Made by a program: the position numbers and the translations under genes. This document shows, one piece after another, positions 29,976 to 39,274 of a stretch of DNA of 50,195 nt. Origin of the DNA: Candidatus Campbelliibacteriota bacterium (GTDB lineage: Bacteria; Patescibacteriota; Minisyncoccia; Phycocordibacterales; CSBR16-193); NCBI GenBank assembly GCA_007125155.1, contig SLDR01000003.1, forward strand, positions 1-50,195. The letters run 5' to 3'. The notes under the pieces were generated by a model that did no database searches, was not told the DNA's origin, and saw only the letters and a program-made list of their open reading frames with translations. Positions within the stretch are counted from its first letter, which is position 1. Each line of letters opens with the position of its first letter.

Positions 29976-31270
29976 GATCCTTCCGTTATAAGTGTTTCGG
30001 TTATCCATTCAATAGCATCTTCGATCGTCATCTCGCGCTCTTCTTTTGAATCAAGGTGCTTTACCTTCATCTTTTCATCCTCTCCGATCACGACGATGAA
30101 CGGAATATTCTTTTTGGAGGCTTTGCTTATCTGGTCTTTGATCTTTTTCCCGCTAATATCTACCTCGGTAGGGATGTTGTTGTCTCTAAAGACATTCGCA
30201 ACTGACGAACTTCTTGCGTAAGGATGTTCATTCATGTGGCAGATCATGACTTTCACTTCGGTTTCATTCAAGGGAAGAAGAGAATGACTCTTTAAAAACT
30301 CCAACAGCCGGACATCTCCGAGGCCGAATCCGACGGCGGGTATCTCTCTGTCGCAGAAAAGAGATATCAGCGTATCGTAACGACCGCCACCGAAGATGGA
30401 GCGAGAGTTATCCGGGTCCGTGTCAAAGACCTCAAACACAAATCCCGTATAGTAATCGAAACCTCGAACCAGTGTCGGATCGAAAATGATATTGGTTATA
30501 CCTACCACACTCAGCTCCTCGATGATGCTCACAATGTGTTTTACGGCGGGGTGTTCCTGACCAACGTCCTCCAACGTCTTGGTGGGCGTCGATATGGTTT
30601 CGAGAAAAAGCTTTACTCTTTCTTTGTCAAGGTAACGAGTCATTTCCTTTATTAATTCCTTTTCACTGATCTTGTTTTTTTTGTCCAGAAGTTTAGAGAC
30701 CGACGGTCGATCATCTTCATCTATTTGGTGAATGTCGTAAAGGCTTCCAAGGATGCGTCTGTCGTTCATACGTATCGTAAAATCGGTGGTCTTGGCGCCG
30801 AAATTTCTCATGAGCCGGTGTGTGAGATCGATCATTTCCAGATCCGCCTTTTCCGGAACACCCCCGAATATGTCCGCGTTAAGTTGGTAATGCTCTCGTA
30901 GACGGCCCTTTTGAGGGCTTTCGTAACGAAAGATGTTCGATATGGAGTACCATCGAACCGGAAAGATCAACTCTCTGTTCCTCTTGGCTATCATTCTGGC
31001 GGCGGTCGGTGTCATTTCCGGCCTTAATGATATGGTCCTGTCTCCTTTGTCTTTGAAGGTATAGGTTTGTTCCTTAGCTATCTCTTCTCCGGATTTGGCC
31101 TTGTAAATTTCCGTATATTCCAGAGGGGAGGCGTTGTATTCTTCATAACCGAAGTCTTTCACAACCTTTCTCATTCTTGAGAACATGTATTCTTGTATAC
31201 GATGATCTTCCGGATAGAAGTCTCTAACCCCTTTGTAGTTGTCGGTCGACAGCTTGGATTTTTTGTTCAT
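29960..31270 (-). CDS. hisS: Histidyl-tRNA synthetase
   Basis: GVRDFYPEDHRIQEYMF, LRPEMTPTAARMI, VRGFDYYTGFVFEVFD, GGGRYDTL. ATG at 31270. Confidence 0.97.
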   Translation of the reverse strand: MNKKSKLSTDNYKGVRDFYPEDHRIQEYMFSRMRKVVKDFGYEEYNASPLEYTEIYKAKSGEEIAKEQTYTFKDKGDRTISLRPEMTPTAARMIAKRNRELIFPVRWYSISNIFRYESPQKGRLREHYQLNADIFGGVPEKADLEMIDLTHRLMRNFGAKTTDFTIRMNDRRILGSLYDIHQIDEDDRPSVSKLLDKKNKISEKELIKEMTRYLDKERVKLFLETISTPTKTLEDVGQEHPAVKHIVSIIEELSVVGITNIIFDPTLVRGFDYYTGFVFEVFDTDPDNSRSIFGGGRYDTLISLFCDREIPAVGFGLGDVRLLEFLKSHSLLPLNETEVKVMICHMNEHPYARSSSVANVFRDNNIPTEVDISGKKIKDQISKASKKNIPFIVVIGEDEKMKVKHLDSKEEREMTIEDAIEWITETLITEGSWQEK

Positions 31271-31277
31271 GCATAGT

Positions 31278-31306
31278 ATTGTACGAGAAATTGAGGCCTT
31301 TAACAA
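31278..31306 (-). promoter_or_regulatory. hisS promoter
   Basis: Minus strand: TTGTTA (31306-31301), 17-nt spacer, TACAAT (31283-31278), 7 nt, ATG. Confidence 0.6.
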
Positions 31307-31313
31307 GAAGAAT

Positions 31314-32072
31314 ATGAAAGATGTTTTTGCCATGTATAAATTGCCGGGAGAAACCCCACTGGAAGCTTTGGGCAGGGTCAGAAACCGTTTTAAAGAGATA
31401 GAGTGTGAAAAATTAAGTTATGCCGGAAGACTCGACCCCTTGGCTCAAGGAGTGATGGTCGTATTGGCGGGAGAGGCCAACAAGATGCGCGAAGAATATC
31501 TCAATTATGACAAGAGCTATTATTTCGATGTCTTGTTCGGTGTTAAGAGCGACAGTCTTGACCCGCTTGGGATGGTAGAAAAAGGCGTAGATCCATCTGA
31601 TGATCTAATGAGATTCATCGGTAATATATCTTCAGAATGGAGGGGAGAAAGAGAAATGAAGTATCCCGCCTTTTCTTCAAAGACTGTCGAGGGGGTCCCT
31701 CTTTTCCAATATGCACGTGAAGGAAGAGATGTCACTTTGCCTAAACGCATCATAAATATTTATGAACTGGAGATCGTTGATGTTTTACAGGTTCCCGTTC
31801 CTCTTCTGACCGGAATGGCGAAGAAGAAGGTGGCGATGGTAAGAGGAGATTTCAGACAGCCGGCCGTCCTTGAAAGTTGGTCAAAGTTGGAAAGGAGTTT
31901 TGCTAAGGGATCCACCTTGCCCATGGTGCGTTTTCAAATAAGATCTTCCAGCGGAACCTATGTGAGGTCGCTCGTGGGTCAGATGGGAGATGAGTTTGGA
32001 TCTTACGCTTTGGCTTTTCACATAGTTCGAACTTCTGTGGATTCTTTTGGCTTTCGAGACCTTGTTTTTTGA
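31314..32072 (+). CDS. truB: tRNA pseudouridine(55) synthase
   Basis: YAGRLDPLAQGVMVVLAGEANK, YPAFSSKTVEGVPLFQYAREG, SSGTYVRSLVGQMG. Start uncertain: ATG 31314 or 31269. Confidence 0.9.
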   Translation: MKDVFAMYKLPGETPLEALGRVRNRFKEIECEKLSYAGRLDPLAQGVMVVLAGEANKMREEYLNYDKSYYFDVLFGVKSDSLDPLGMVEKGVDPSDDLMRFIGNISSEWRGEREMKYPAFSSKTVEGVPLFQYAREGRDVTLPKRIINIYELEIVDVLQVPVPLLTGMAKKKVAMVRGDFRQPAVLESWSKLERSFAKGSTLPMVRFQIRSSSGTYVRSLVGQMGDEFGSYALAFHIVRTSVDSFGFRDLVF

Positions 32073-32077
32073 TAATG

Positions 32078-32086
32078 TGTTATAAT
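32078..32086 (+). promoter_or_regulatory. Extended -10 promoter element
   Basis: TGTTATAAT 20 nt upstream of the ATG at 32107. Confidence 0.45.
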
Positions 32087-32106
32087 TTAAACATTAAATA
32101 TTTAAA

Positions 32107-32328
32107 ATGACGGGAGGTATAACCATACCAAGTTTTATACTCTGGATAGCTATGATGGTAGTCCTTTTGATATTTATCATATTCTCTTTGATATTGCATT
32201 ATCACTGGAAAAGATACGGAGAGGACGACCCCGTTGTAAAGCTAATTAAGAAGACCTACTTTTCTCTCTCATTCGGACTACTGGGAGTTTCCGTTTTGGC
32301 TTTACTGCTGTTTACCTTTATGTCCTGA
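32107..32328 (+). CDS. Small two-TM membrane protein, unknown function
   Basis: 73-aa ORF with two hydrophobic segments, between truB and the PH-domain gene. Confidence 0.55.
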   Translation: MTGGITIPSFILWIAMMVVLLIFIIFSLILHYHWKRYGEDDPVVKLIKKTYFSLSFGLLGVSVLALLLFTFMS

Positions 32329-32364
32329 GGTTTTGATCGCTATTTTAGATAAAGAATAAGGAAT

Positions 32365-32943
32365 ATGATGATAAAAATGAAAGAAGGAGAAAGGCTGGTA
32401 AAGGAGGTCCGCAGACATTGGTTCGTGATGCTGGCACCCGTTGTCGGAGCTGTCATCTTGGCTTTTGTACCTTTGATGATCATTATCGCCCTTAGGGTCT
32501 TTTCCGTGAATGTGTTTGATCATGTAGAGTTGGGTGGACCTTCTTTTGCTTTGGTGGCGGCCGTTTACTGTTGGTGGCTTTTAATGTTGGTCATTTTCAC
32601 GGTCGTTCAATGGACCGAGTATTACTTGGATGTTTGGTACATAACCAACATGAGAGTTGTGGATATAGATCAATCAAGTCTTTTCTCAAGAAAGACCAAA
32701 ACTCTAAGTTTGAGACGCGTTCAAGATATTACAGTCGATGTTAAGGGTTTTATAGCCACTTATCTGGATTTCGGTGATGTTCATGTTCAGACCGCGGGGG
32801 CTTCTCGAGAGGTCATACTTCGCCAGTCCAAGAAACCATATGATGTAAAAAGGGTCATTCTTAAATGCATCGAAGAGGCTCCCAGGAGAGGGGAAGCCAA
32901 CCTTGCCAGGATCGGTGCGGAAAAGGAGGACGAAGAAGAATGA
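32365..32943 (+). CDS. Bacterial PH-domain (YdbT/bPH2-like) membrane protein
   Basis: Two TMs, then WYITNMRVVDIDQSSLFSRKTKTLSLRRVQDITVDVKGFIATYLDFGDVHVQTAG. Confidence 0.85.
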   Translation: MMIKMKEGERLVKEVRRHWFVMLAPVVGAVILAFVPLMIIIALRVFSVNVFDHVELGGPSFALVAAVYCWWLLMLVIFTVVQWTEYYLDVWYITNMRVVDIDQSSLFSRKTKTLSLRRVQDITVDVKGFIATYLDFGDVHVQTAGASREVILRQSKKPYDVKRVILKCIEEAPRRGEANLARIGAEKEDEEE

Positions 32944-32960
32944 TGTCCGGTAGGGATCGT

Positions 32961-32998
32961 AAAAAACCTTATCTCCTAAATAGGTGATAAGGTTTTTT
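32961..32998. terminator. Bidirectional terminator between convergent genes
   Basis: AAAAAACCTTATC ... GATAAGGTTTTTT, 13-bp stem. Confidence 0.85.
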
Positions 32999-33058
32999 CG
33001 ATTGCCATTTTATCGGTTTTGGTACAGATAACAGGAAACAGCTCTCGGATGGGGTCGT

Positions 33059-33892
33059 TTATTCCTCCAAAATGACACCTTCAGCATCAACATCCTCTTC
33101 GTGGGGCTCCGCCTCCATTTCCATGGGGGGCATCATCGGCTGTTCAGGCATATCGATCAGTATCTGAACATCGTAATCGTCTTCAATTTCGGTCAGTATC
33201 GCCTCCAATGCGAAGCTTAATTTTTCATTCTTAAGCTCCTGCTCCAACTGATCGCGTATTTCCTCCAAGGGGGGAAGATCATCGCCTATCTGAGCTTGTA
33301 GTTGATCGTAATAATTTTGAATTTCTTCTTCGGTCACTTCAAGTCCGCCTTCCCGTTCAGCAAGGAGTCTGATAAGAAGACTTCTTTGGATATCACTCCT
33401 TAGCTCCATTTCCGTCATGCCTGCGTCTTGTAGAGCACCTTCAAGTCCGACGGTTCCTCCGAACTGATCCGCCAATATCTGGTATTCTTCCTCGACTTCT
33501 CCCTCCGTTATGTCGAGTCCCAGTTTTTCGGCATGATCCATTAGGATCTCTTGATGGATGCGGTTTTGGACGATCTGCATTATCATCATGCTCTCCATCT
33601 CTTTATCCTGGGTTATATCTATTCCTTGAGCCATGTATTGGGTCTTTACCTGGTCGAGGTCCGAACTGATATCACTCATTGTGATCTCAACTCCGTTGAT
33701 CGTAGCCAACACCTGATCGTCTCCGGTTTCTTGAGCTCCCCATCTTATGATGCCGAAGGTGGCGACGGTTGCCACTACAAGAATGACGATCGCCCATATT
33801 ACGAAATTTCCCGCCCCTTTGCCGGAACTTTTACTTGTTTCATTATTCGGGGCATTCGATTCGTGGATCTGTTTTTCATCTTTATTTTCCAT
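33059..33892 (-). CDS. SurA N-terminal-like chaperone/foldase domain protein, membrane anchored, acidic tail
   Basis: TM followed by VLATINGVEITMSDISSDLDQVKTQY...QNRIHQEILMDHAEKLGLDITEGEVEEEY; no parvulin domain recognised. Confidence 0.75.
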   Translation of the reverse strand: MENKDEKQIHESNAPNNETSKSSGKGAGNFVIWAIVILVVATVATFGIIRWGAQETGDDQVLATINGVEITMSDISSDLDQVKTQYMAQGIDITQDKEMESMMIMQIVQNRIHQEILMDHAEKLGLDITEGEVEEEYQILADQFGGTVGLEGALQDAGMTEMELRSDIQRSLLIRLLAEREGGLEVTEEEIQNYYDQLQAQIGDDLPPLEEIRDQLEQELKNEKLSFALEAILTEIEDDYDVQILIDMPEQPMMPPMEMEAEPHEEDVDAEGVILEE

Positions 33893-34048
33893 GATTTATT
33901 AAATTCTTTTAGAGTTTTGATAATATTGGCATTGTAACAAAAAAAGCACTACGGTACAAACAAATTCAGGAGAGCGTGCTTCGGGTTGATACCGTGATGT
34001 AAAAAAGCAGATTTGGCATAAAGCTCGGATCTAAAAAATATAAATACC

Positions 34049-34273
34049 TTAATATTCATTCGAAGAGATACCATTCTTGTTTTGTATCAACCACAGTAAA
34101 GAAATGTATCCTCCGGCTGTTACGAATACCACGATCAGTACCCACTTTATGGTCCCCGTGAAGATCTCGGGCCATGTGGATCCGATGACCAGACCTAAAG
34201 ATATCAAAGCGGTCTCATAGAGCACGGCCTGCTTCCAGTCAATGTTCAGTTTTATGTTTTGAAACCTTCCCAT
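34049..34273 (-). CDS. Small two-TM membrane protein, unknown function
   Basis: 74-aa ORF with two hydrophobic segments in an otherwise non-coding gap. Confidence 0.45.
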   Translation of the reverse strand: MGRFQNIKLNIDWKQAVLYETALISLGLVIGSTWPEIFTGTIKWVLIVVFVTAGGYISLLWLIQNKNGISSNEY

Positions 34274-34323
34274 TTTTTGAGTTTATCATATGTGGTAAAT
34301 TAAGTTTAATCTTCTGAGTTATC

Positions 34324-35601
34324 ATGATAAAGAATAATGAAATTAAAAAGAAAATTGAAAATTTGCCAAAGAGCCCGGGTGTTTATTTTTTTAAAGACCC
34401 TCAGGGGCGTGTTATTTATATAGGAAAAGCCACCTCTCTTCGCGACAGGGTCAGAAGTTATTTTAATGCGGGTTTGGAAGAATCCAGGGGTCCTTGGATA
34501 TCAAACATGTTGACTAAGGCGGTCGATATCGATTTTAAAAAGACCGATTCGGCTTTGATGGCCCTTCTGTTGGAATCCGAACTGATAAGAAAGCACAAGC
34601 CTCTTTTTAACAGCAGGGAGAAGGATGATAAGAGTTTTAATTATGTTGTGATGACCGATGAAGAGTTCCCCGTGATCCTTACGGTTAGGGGTAGGGAACT
34701 GAGTAAGAACAGGAAAAAAATAAAAGCTCTTTATGTATTCGGTCCTTTTCCTCAAGGTAATCTATTGAAAGAGGCCATAAGAATTATTAGGAAAATATTT
34801 CCGTTCAGGGATGAGAAATGTGAGGTCTTCGGGTCGAGAGGGAAAGGTGCCAATAAGCCCTGTTTCAGTAGACAGATCGGGCTGTGTCCTGGTACATGTA
34901 CCGGCGAGATATCTTCACGTGAATATCGAAAGCTTGTTAACCACATAAGTCTTTTGTTCCGGGGGAAAAAGAAAGAGTTGATAAAAAAACTGGAAAAAGA
35001 AAGGAATAAGTTATCAAAGGAACATCGTTTTGAAAAGGCATCCGAGTTACAAAGGAGGATAAGGGCTCTGGAGCATATTCGGGATATGTCACTGCTTAAT
35101 TATGAGGGATTTGACGATATTCTTTGGAAGGATCCGGAGAGGATCATGAACGAAAAGGACAGATCCTTTCGTATTGAAGGTTATGATGTGGCCCATATCT
35201 CGGGTACTTTTGTTGTAGGGGCGTTTTCGGTCATAGAGGGAGGTGAGGTAAAGAAAAGCGAATACAGAAAATTCAGGATAAAGGACAAGCCGGGCATCAA
35301 TGATATCGGCGCTTTAAGAGAGATGGTCCTCCGCAGGGTCAAACATAGAGAATGGCGTTTCCCGGATCTGATCGTGGTTGACGGAAATGAGGTGCATAGG
35401 AATGCCGCTTTGTCGGTTTTGTCGGAGGTGGATTTGAGAATACCGGTGATCGCCGTGAGTAAGGACAAGAACCACCGTCCACATCGTTACTATGGCGATA
35501 AGAGCCTGGTCTTAAAACATAAAAAGGATATTGTGTCAGCCAATATGGAGGCTCATCGTTTCGCTCTTTCATACCACAGATCATTACGAGAGAGGATCTG
35601 A
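34324..35601 (+). CDS. uvrC: UvrC-like excinuclease subunit, short form
   Basis: GIY-YIG (SPGVYFFKDPQGRVIYIGKATSLRDRVRSYF), UVR motif, RNase H-like domain (YDVAHISGTFVVGAF, DLIVVDGN, HRFALSYHR). Ends before any helix-hairpin-helix. Confidence 0.9.
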   Translation: MIKNNEIKKKIENLPKSPGVYFFKDPQGRVIYIGKATSLRDRVRSYFNAGLEESRGPWISNMLTKAVDIDFKKTDSALMALLLESELIRKHKPLFNSREKDDKSFNYVVMTDEEFPVILTVRGRELSKNRKKIKALYVFGPFPQGNLLKEAIRIIRKIFPFRDEKCEVFGSRGKGANKPCFSRQIGLCPGTCTGEISSREYRKLVNHISLLFRGKKKELIKKLEKERNKLSKEHRFEKASELQRRIRALEHIRDMSLLNYEGFDDILWKDPERIMNEKDRSFRIEGYDVAHISGTFVVGAFSVIEGGEVKKSEYRKFRIKDKPGINDIGALREMVLRRVKHREWRFPDLIVVDGNEVHRNAALSVLSEVDLRIPVIAVSKDKNHRPHRYYGDKSLVLKHKKDIVSANMEAHRFALSYHRSLRERI

Positions 35602-35641
35602 TCTTTTAATGATCTCCGGGTTCCGGCTTTTTCGCCCTGCA

Positions 35642-35650
35642 TGTTATAAT
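35642..35650 (+). promoter_or_regulatory. Extended -10 promoter element for ddl
   Basis: TGTTATAAT 9 nt upstream of the ddl ATG. Confidence 0.5.
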
Positions 35651-35659
35651 CATTAAAGT

Positions 35660-36628
35660 ATGAATCCTTGTGGTGCCAATAAACATATAGGTGTGTTGAG
35701 AGGTGGTCCATCCCCGGAGTATGAGGTTTCTCTAAAGACCGGCGGTAGGATATTATCGCTCGACATTCCGGGATATAAGTGGAAGGATATCTTTATAGAT
35801 AAGCACGGAGTTTGGCATCTGAACGGAGTCGCAAAAAAACCTTCTTCGATCTTGAGTGGTGTAGACGGCGTATTTAATGCTCTTCACGGAACTTATGGCG
35901 AAGATGGAGGGATACAAGAAGTATTGGATATATTCGGTATACCTTACACGGGATCCGGACGTGTAGCCTCCGCTTTGGCAATGAGAAAAGATCTTTCTCT
36001 AAAATGTTGCGCCGATAAAGGTATAAATATACCCATCTCTCTTTTGATCAGAGAGGGGGATGCGGGCGAAGACGTCATTACGTTTTGCGAGAAAGTGTCT
36101 TTTCCTTTGGTGGTAAAACCGGTTTCTTCGGGATCTTCGATCGGGGTCTTTCTGGTTTCATCCGAAGATGAACTTAAGGCTGCGGTGAAAGAATCTTTCA
36201 AATACGGGTCGGCGGTCCTGGTACAAGAGTACATAGAAGGAAGGGAGGCAACCTGCGGAGTGATAGAAGGATTTCGAGGGGAAGAGATCTATGGTCTTTT
36301 CCCGGTCGAGATAGTTCCACATTTTTCGACTTTTTTCGATCATGAGCAAAAATATGGCGGTAAGACAATTGAATTCTGCCCCGGAAATTTCAGTGAGGAA
36401 GAAAAAAACATGATCCTGAAAAATGCGGTCCTGATCCACCGATGTCTTGGTCTCAGGCATTACTCCCGCTCCGATTTTGTGGTCAATTCGGAGCGCGGTG
36501 TATTTATGCTGGAGGTCAACTCTTTACCGGGTTTGACCGAGAACTCGCTCTTTCCTTTGGAGTTGGAGTCTTCCGGGATATCTTTTGAGGAGTTCGTTTC
36601 GGAGATCCTGAGAAAGATCTTCTTATGA
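35660..36628 (+). CDS. ddl: D-alanine--D-alanine ligase
   Basis: GVLRGGPSPEYEVSLKTG, FNALHGTYGEDGGIQ, PLVVKPVSSGSSIGV, LEVNSLPGLTENSLFP. Confidence 0.95.
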   Translation: MNPCGANKHIGVLRGGPSPEYEVSLKTGGRILSLDIPGYKWKDIFIDKHGVWHLNGVAKKPSSILSGVDGVFNALHGTYGEDGGIQEVLDIFGIPYTGSGRVASALAMRKDLSLKCCADKGINIPISLLIREGDAGEDVITFCEKVSFPLVVKPVSSGSSIGVFLVSSEDELKAAVKESFKYGSAVLVQEYIEGREATCGVIEGFRGEEIYGLFPVEIVPHFSTFFDHEQKYGGKTIEFCPGNFSEEEKNMILKNAVLIHRCLGLRHYSRSDFVVNSERGVFMLEVNSLPGLTENSLFPLELESSGISFEEFVSEILRKIFL

Positions 36629-36681
36629 TGTCAGTCTGGTAAATCTGTCTTTTTTTTGATATAAATTACTGAGGTTATTCA

Positions 36682-36755
36682 GGGCCCATAGCTCAGATGG
36701 CTAGAGCGCCCGCTTTGCACGCGGGAGGCCGCCGGTTCGAATCCGGCTGGGTCCA
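36682..36755 (+). tRNA. tRNA-Ala (anticodon TGC)
   Basis: Cloverleaf GGGCCCATAGCTCAGATGGCTAGAGCGCCCGCTTTGCACGCGGGAGGCCGCCGGTTCGAATCCGGCTGGGTCCA; TGC at 36716-36718; no encoded CCA. Confidence 0.97.
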
Positions 36756-36997
36756 CAAATTTCTCATGGATGATCCGGGGGTATCCACCTTCAACGGTTT
36801 TATTCCTTGTTTTTGAACATGTTATTTCTTAAACATATTTTACGATGTTCAAGGTGGGAATATTCGTCCGGTCTTATTTGTCTTCCACCGTAATGTTTTA
36901 GTCTCCACAGATACACGTTTGACTTTAAGGGCCTTTTTTTCGATACTGTCTTTAATACTAAGAGGTTAACTTAAAAGACGTTCCATAATTATTTACA

Positions 36998-38770
36998 ATG
37001 AATACCGAACGCGAAACTTCGGAGGAAGGAGGGCTTGAACATTTTTGCGCCACCAATAAGAATTTTTGCGGCCATATGCGAAATACGGCCTGTCTTCTTC
37101 CTATCGCCTTCTGTAAAGTCGACCCCTCCGGCCGTATAGAATGTTGCAGTAAGATGTTCAAAGAAACTCTCGGGTACAGGGAATCGGAACTGCTGGGCCT
37201 GCCCATTCTTTCTCTGTTCAAAAAGAAAAGGAAGGCCAAAGAGTTCCTAAGGGTGCTGTCCGAGAGTGAAGGCGTGATCGATGATATGTTGACATTGGAA
37301 ACAAAACCCGAAGGGGAAGTGTCTTTCGATGTTTCCGCTCGATCCATTTACAACGAAGAAGGGGTGTCTGCAGGCTATCTTTTGACGCTTAAAAGAAAAG
37401 GAAGTGGCGATGATTTCGAAAGAGAGGTAAGAAAGAGAGTAAGAGAAGAAACGGCCGAGACCGAAAAAGAAAAGGAGAGAGTTAAGGAATTGGAAGAAGT
37501 TCTGGAAATAAGGGTAAATGCGCGCACCCGCGAGCTTAAGGAGATCGCCCAATTACTTGAGAAAAAGGCGAGAAAAAGAATGGAAAAGCTTGAAGAGAAA
37601 ACAAGGGAAGTTGAGAAGAAAGCGAAAATGGAGGAAGAAAGCAGGGTCGCCCTTTTGAATCTCGCGGAAGATCTTGAGGAAGCGTCCAAAAAGGCGGAAG
37701 AGGAAAAAGACAAAACATTGGCCATTGTAAATAACTTTACAGACGGACTCCTGTTTTTTAATCGTTATAAAGAGCTGGCCCTCATAAATCCTCAGGGAAA
37801 GAAAATTTTTAATATTGAAGAGGATGAGGTTTTATACAAGAAACCCTCGGAATTAAAAGAGGTGAATGAAAGATTTACGATATTGATGAATGCCATTGAA
37901 GGTGAAATGAAAAAAGTATTTCGCAAGGAGATGTCTTTTATCGACGAGGTCTTCCTTGAAGTCACATCGGTCGTGGTGGAAAATGAGGGAAAAGAGATGG
38001 GTGTTCTTGTTATCATTCATGACATCACCAGGGAGAAGAAAGTTGAAAAATTGAAGACCGAATTCGTTTCTTTGGCCGCCCACCAACTTCGCACTCCGTT
38101 AGCCGGTATTAAGTGGTCTCTGGGGACCATCATTGAGGAAAAGCAAGTCTTTAATTTGGATAAAGAAGTGATGGAAATAATAGAAAGAGCTTTCGAAGCC
38201 AACGAGAGAATGGTTGTTTTGGTAAACGATCTTTTGAATGTGACCAGAATAGAAGAAGGTAAGTATGTATATGAACCCAAGGATGTTGATGTAAAAGAGA
38301 TAGTCGATATAGCATTGGAAGAATACAAGGACCTGATAGAGTCCAGAGGTTTGGGATTCCGTTTGGAGATGCCGGAAGAGACCTTGCCTAAAATAAAGGC
38401 GGATATGGAGGAGATATCTTTGGTCGTTAATAATTTCTTTGATAACGCTCTAAAATATACCAAGGAAGGAGAGGTGGTTTTGAAGGTGGAGAGTGTGGAG
38501 TGCGGGAAATGTTTAAAGGTAACGGTCTCCGATACCGGCGTGGGAATACCCGAAGAGCAACAAGAGAGTATGTTTAATAAATTTTTCCGCGCCGAGAATG
38601 TTCAGTTGATGGACACCGACGGTTCCGGTTTGGGGCTTTTTATCTCAAAGAATATAATCGAGGCCCACGGAGGAGAAATAGGATTCGAGTCCGGTGAAGG
38701 TGAAGGAAGTTCATTTTTCTTCACAATACCCACGGTGAAAGAGGGTGCGAACATTACACCGAATGAATGA
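36998..38770 (+). CDS. Sensor histidine kinase (PAS, coiled coil, HisKA, HATPase_c)
   Basis: FVSLAAHQLRTPLAGIKWSLG, VVNNFFDNALKYTKEGEVVL, VSDTGVGIPEEQQESMFNKFFRAEN, GSGLGLFISKNIIEAHGG. Confidence 0.95.
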   Translation: MNTERETSEEGGLEHFCATNKNFCGHMRNTACLLPIAFCKVDPSGRIECCSKMFKETLGYRESELLGLPILSLFKKKRKAKEFLRVLSESEGVIDDMLTLETKPEGEVSFDVSARSIYNEEGVSAGYLLTLKRKGSGDDFEREVRKRVREETAETEKEKERVKELEEVLEIRVNARTRELKEIAQLLEKKARKRMEKLEEKTREVEKKAKMEEESRVALLNLAEDLEEASKKAEEEKDKTLAIVNNFTDGLLFFNRYKELALINPQGKKIFNIEEDEVLYKKPSELKEVNERFTILMNAIEGEMKKVFRKEMSFIDEVFLEVTSVVVENEGKEMGVLVIIHDITREKKVEKLKTEFVSLAAHQLRTPLAGIKWSLGTIIEEKQVFNLDKEVMEIIERAFEANERMVVLVNDLLNVTRIEEGKYVYEPKDVDVKEIVDIALEEYKDLIESRGLGFRLEMPEETLPKIKADMEEISLVVNNFFDNALKYTKEGEVVLKVESVECGKCLKVTVSDTGVGIPEEQQESMFNKFFRAENVQLMDTDGSGLGLFISKNIIEAHGGEIGFESGEGEGSSFFFTIPTVKEGANITPNE

Positions 38771-38774
38771 CTTA

Positions 38775-38803
38775 TTGACTTTGCTTCAGGCGAGTTTTAG
38801 AAT
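38775..38803 (+). promoter_or_regulatory. Sigma70-type promoter for the first response regulator
   Basis: TTGACT (38775-38780), 17-nt spacer, TAGAAT (38798-38803). Confidence 0.65.
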
Positions 38804-38838
38804 TACATTAAGGTGATATTTTTGATAAATTTTGAAAT

Positions 38839-39243
38839 ATGAAAAGGGTAATTATAGTCGAGGATGAAGATATATTGAGGGATCTCCTTAAAAGGAAACT
38901 GGAAAATAATGGTTATGAGGTGGAGATCGCCCTTGAAGGGGAAGAGGGGCTTCGAAAGATAAAAGAACAGAAGCCCGATCTTGTTCTTCTTGATATAGTA
39001 ATGCCTAAAATGGATGGTTTTACCGTTATGGAGGAGATAAGAAAGGATGAAGAGATAAGCGATATTCCGATAATCATAGTTTCCAATTCCGGACAGCCGG
39101 TGGAGATAGACAGAGCTCAGGATCTGGGCGTCAAAGACTGGATAATAAAGACCAACTTCGATCCAATGGAGGTCGTTGAGATGGTGAATCGGTTTTTTGA
39201 CACGGAAGACGGGAAAGAGTATCAGCGGGCAGAAGATAAATAA
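38839..39243 (+). CDS. Single-domain response regulator (receiver only)
   Basis: RVIIVEDEDILRDLL, PDLVLLDIVMPKMDGF, IPIIIVSNSG, WIIKTNF. Confidence 0.95.
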   Translation: MKRVIIVEDEDILRDLLKRKLENNGYEVEIALEGEEGLRKIKEQKPDLVLLDIVMPKMDGFTVMEEIRKDEEISDIPIIIVSNSGQPVEIDRAQDLGVKDWIIKTNFDPMEVVEMVNRFFDTEDGKEYQRAEDK

Positions 39244-39274
39244 AAGGATCTTAAAAACATTAATAAATTTAAAT

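Noticed and set aside
36757-36997. Possible small RNA or missed gene in the 240-bp gap after tRNA-Ala(TGC)
   Set aside because: No convincing hairpin, terminator or ORF; probably the histidine kinase upstream region.
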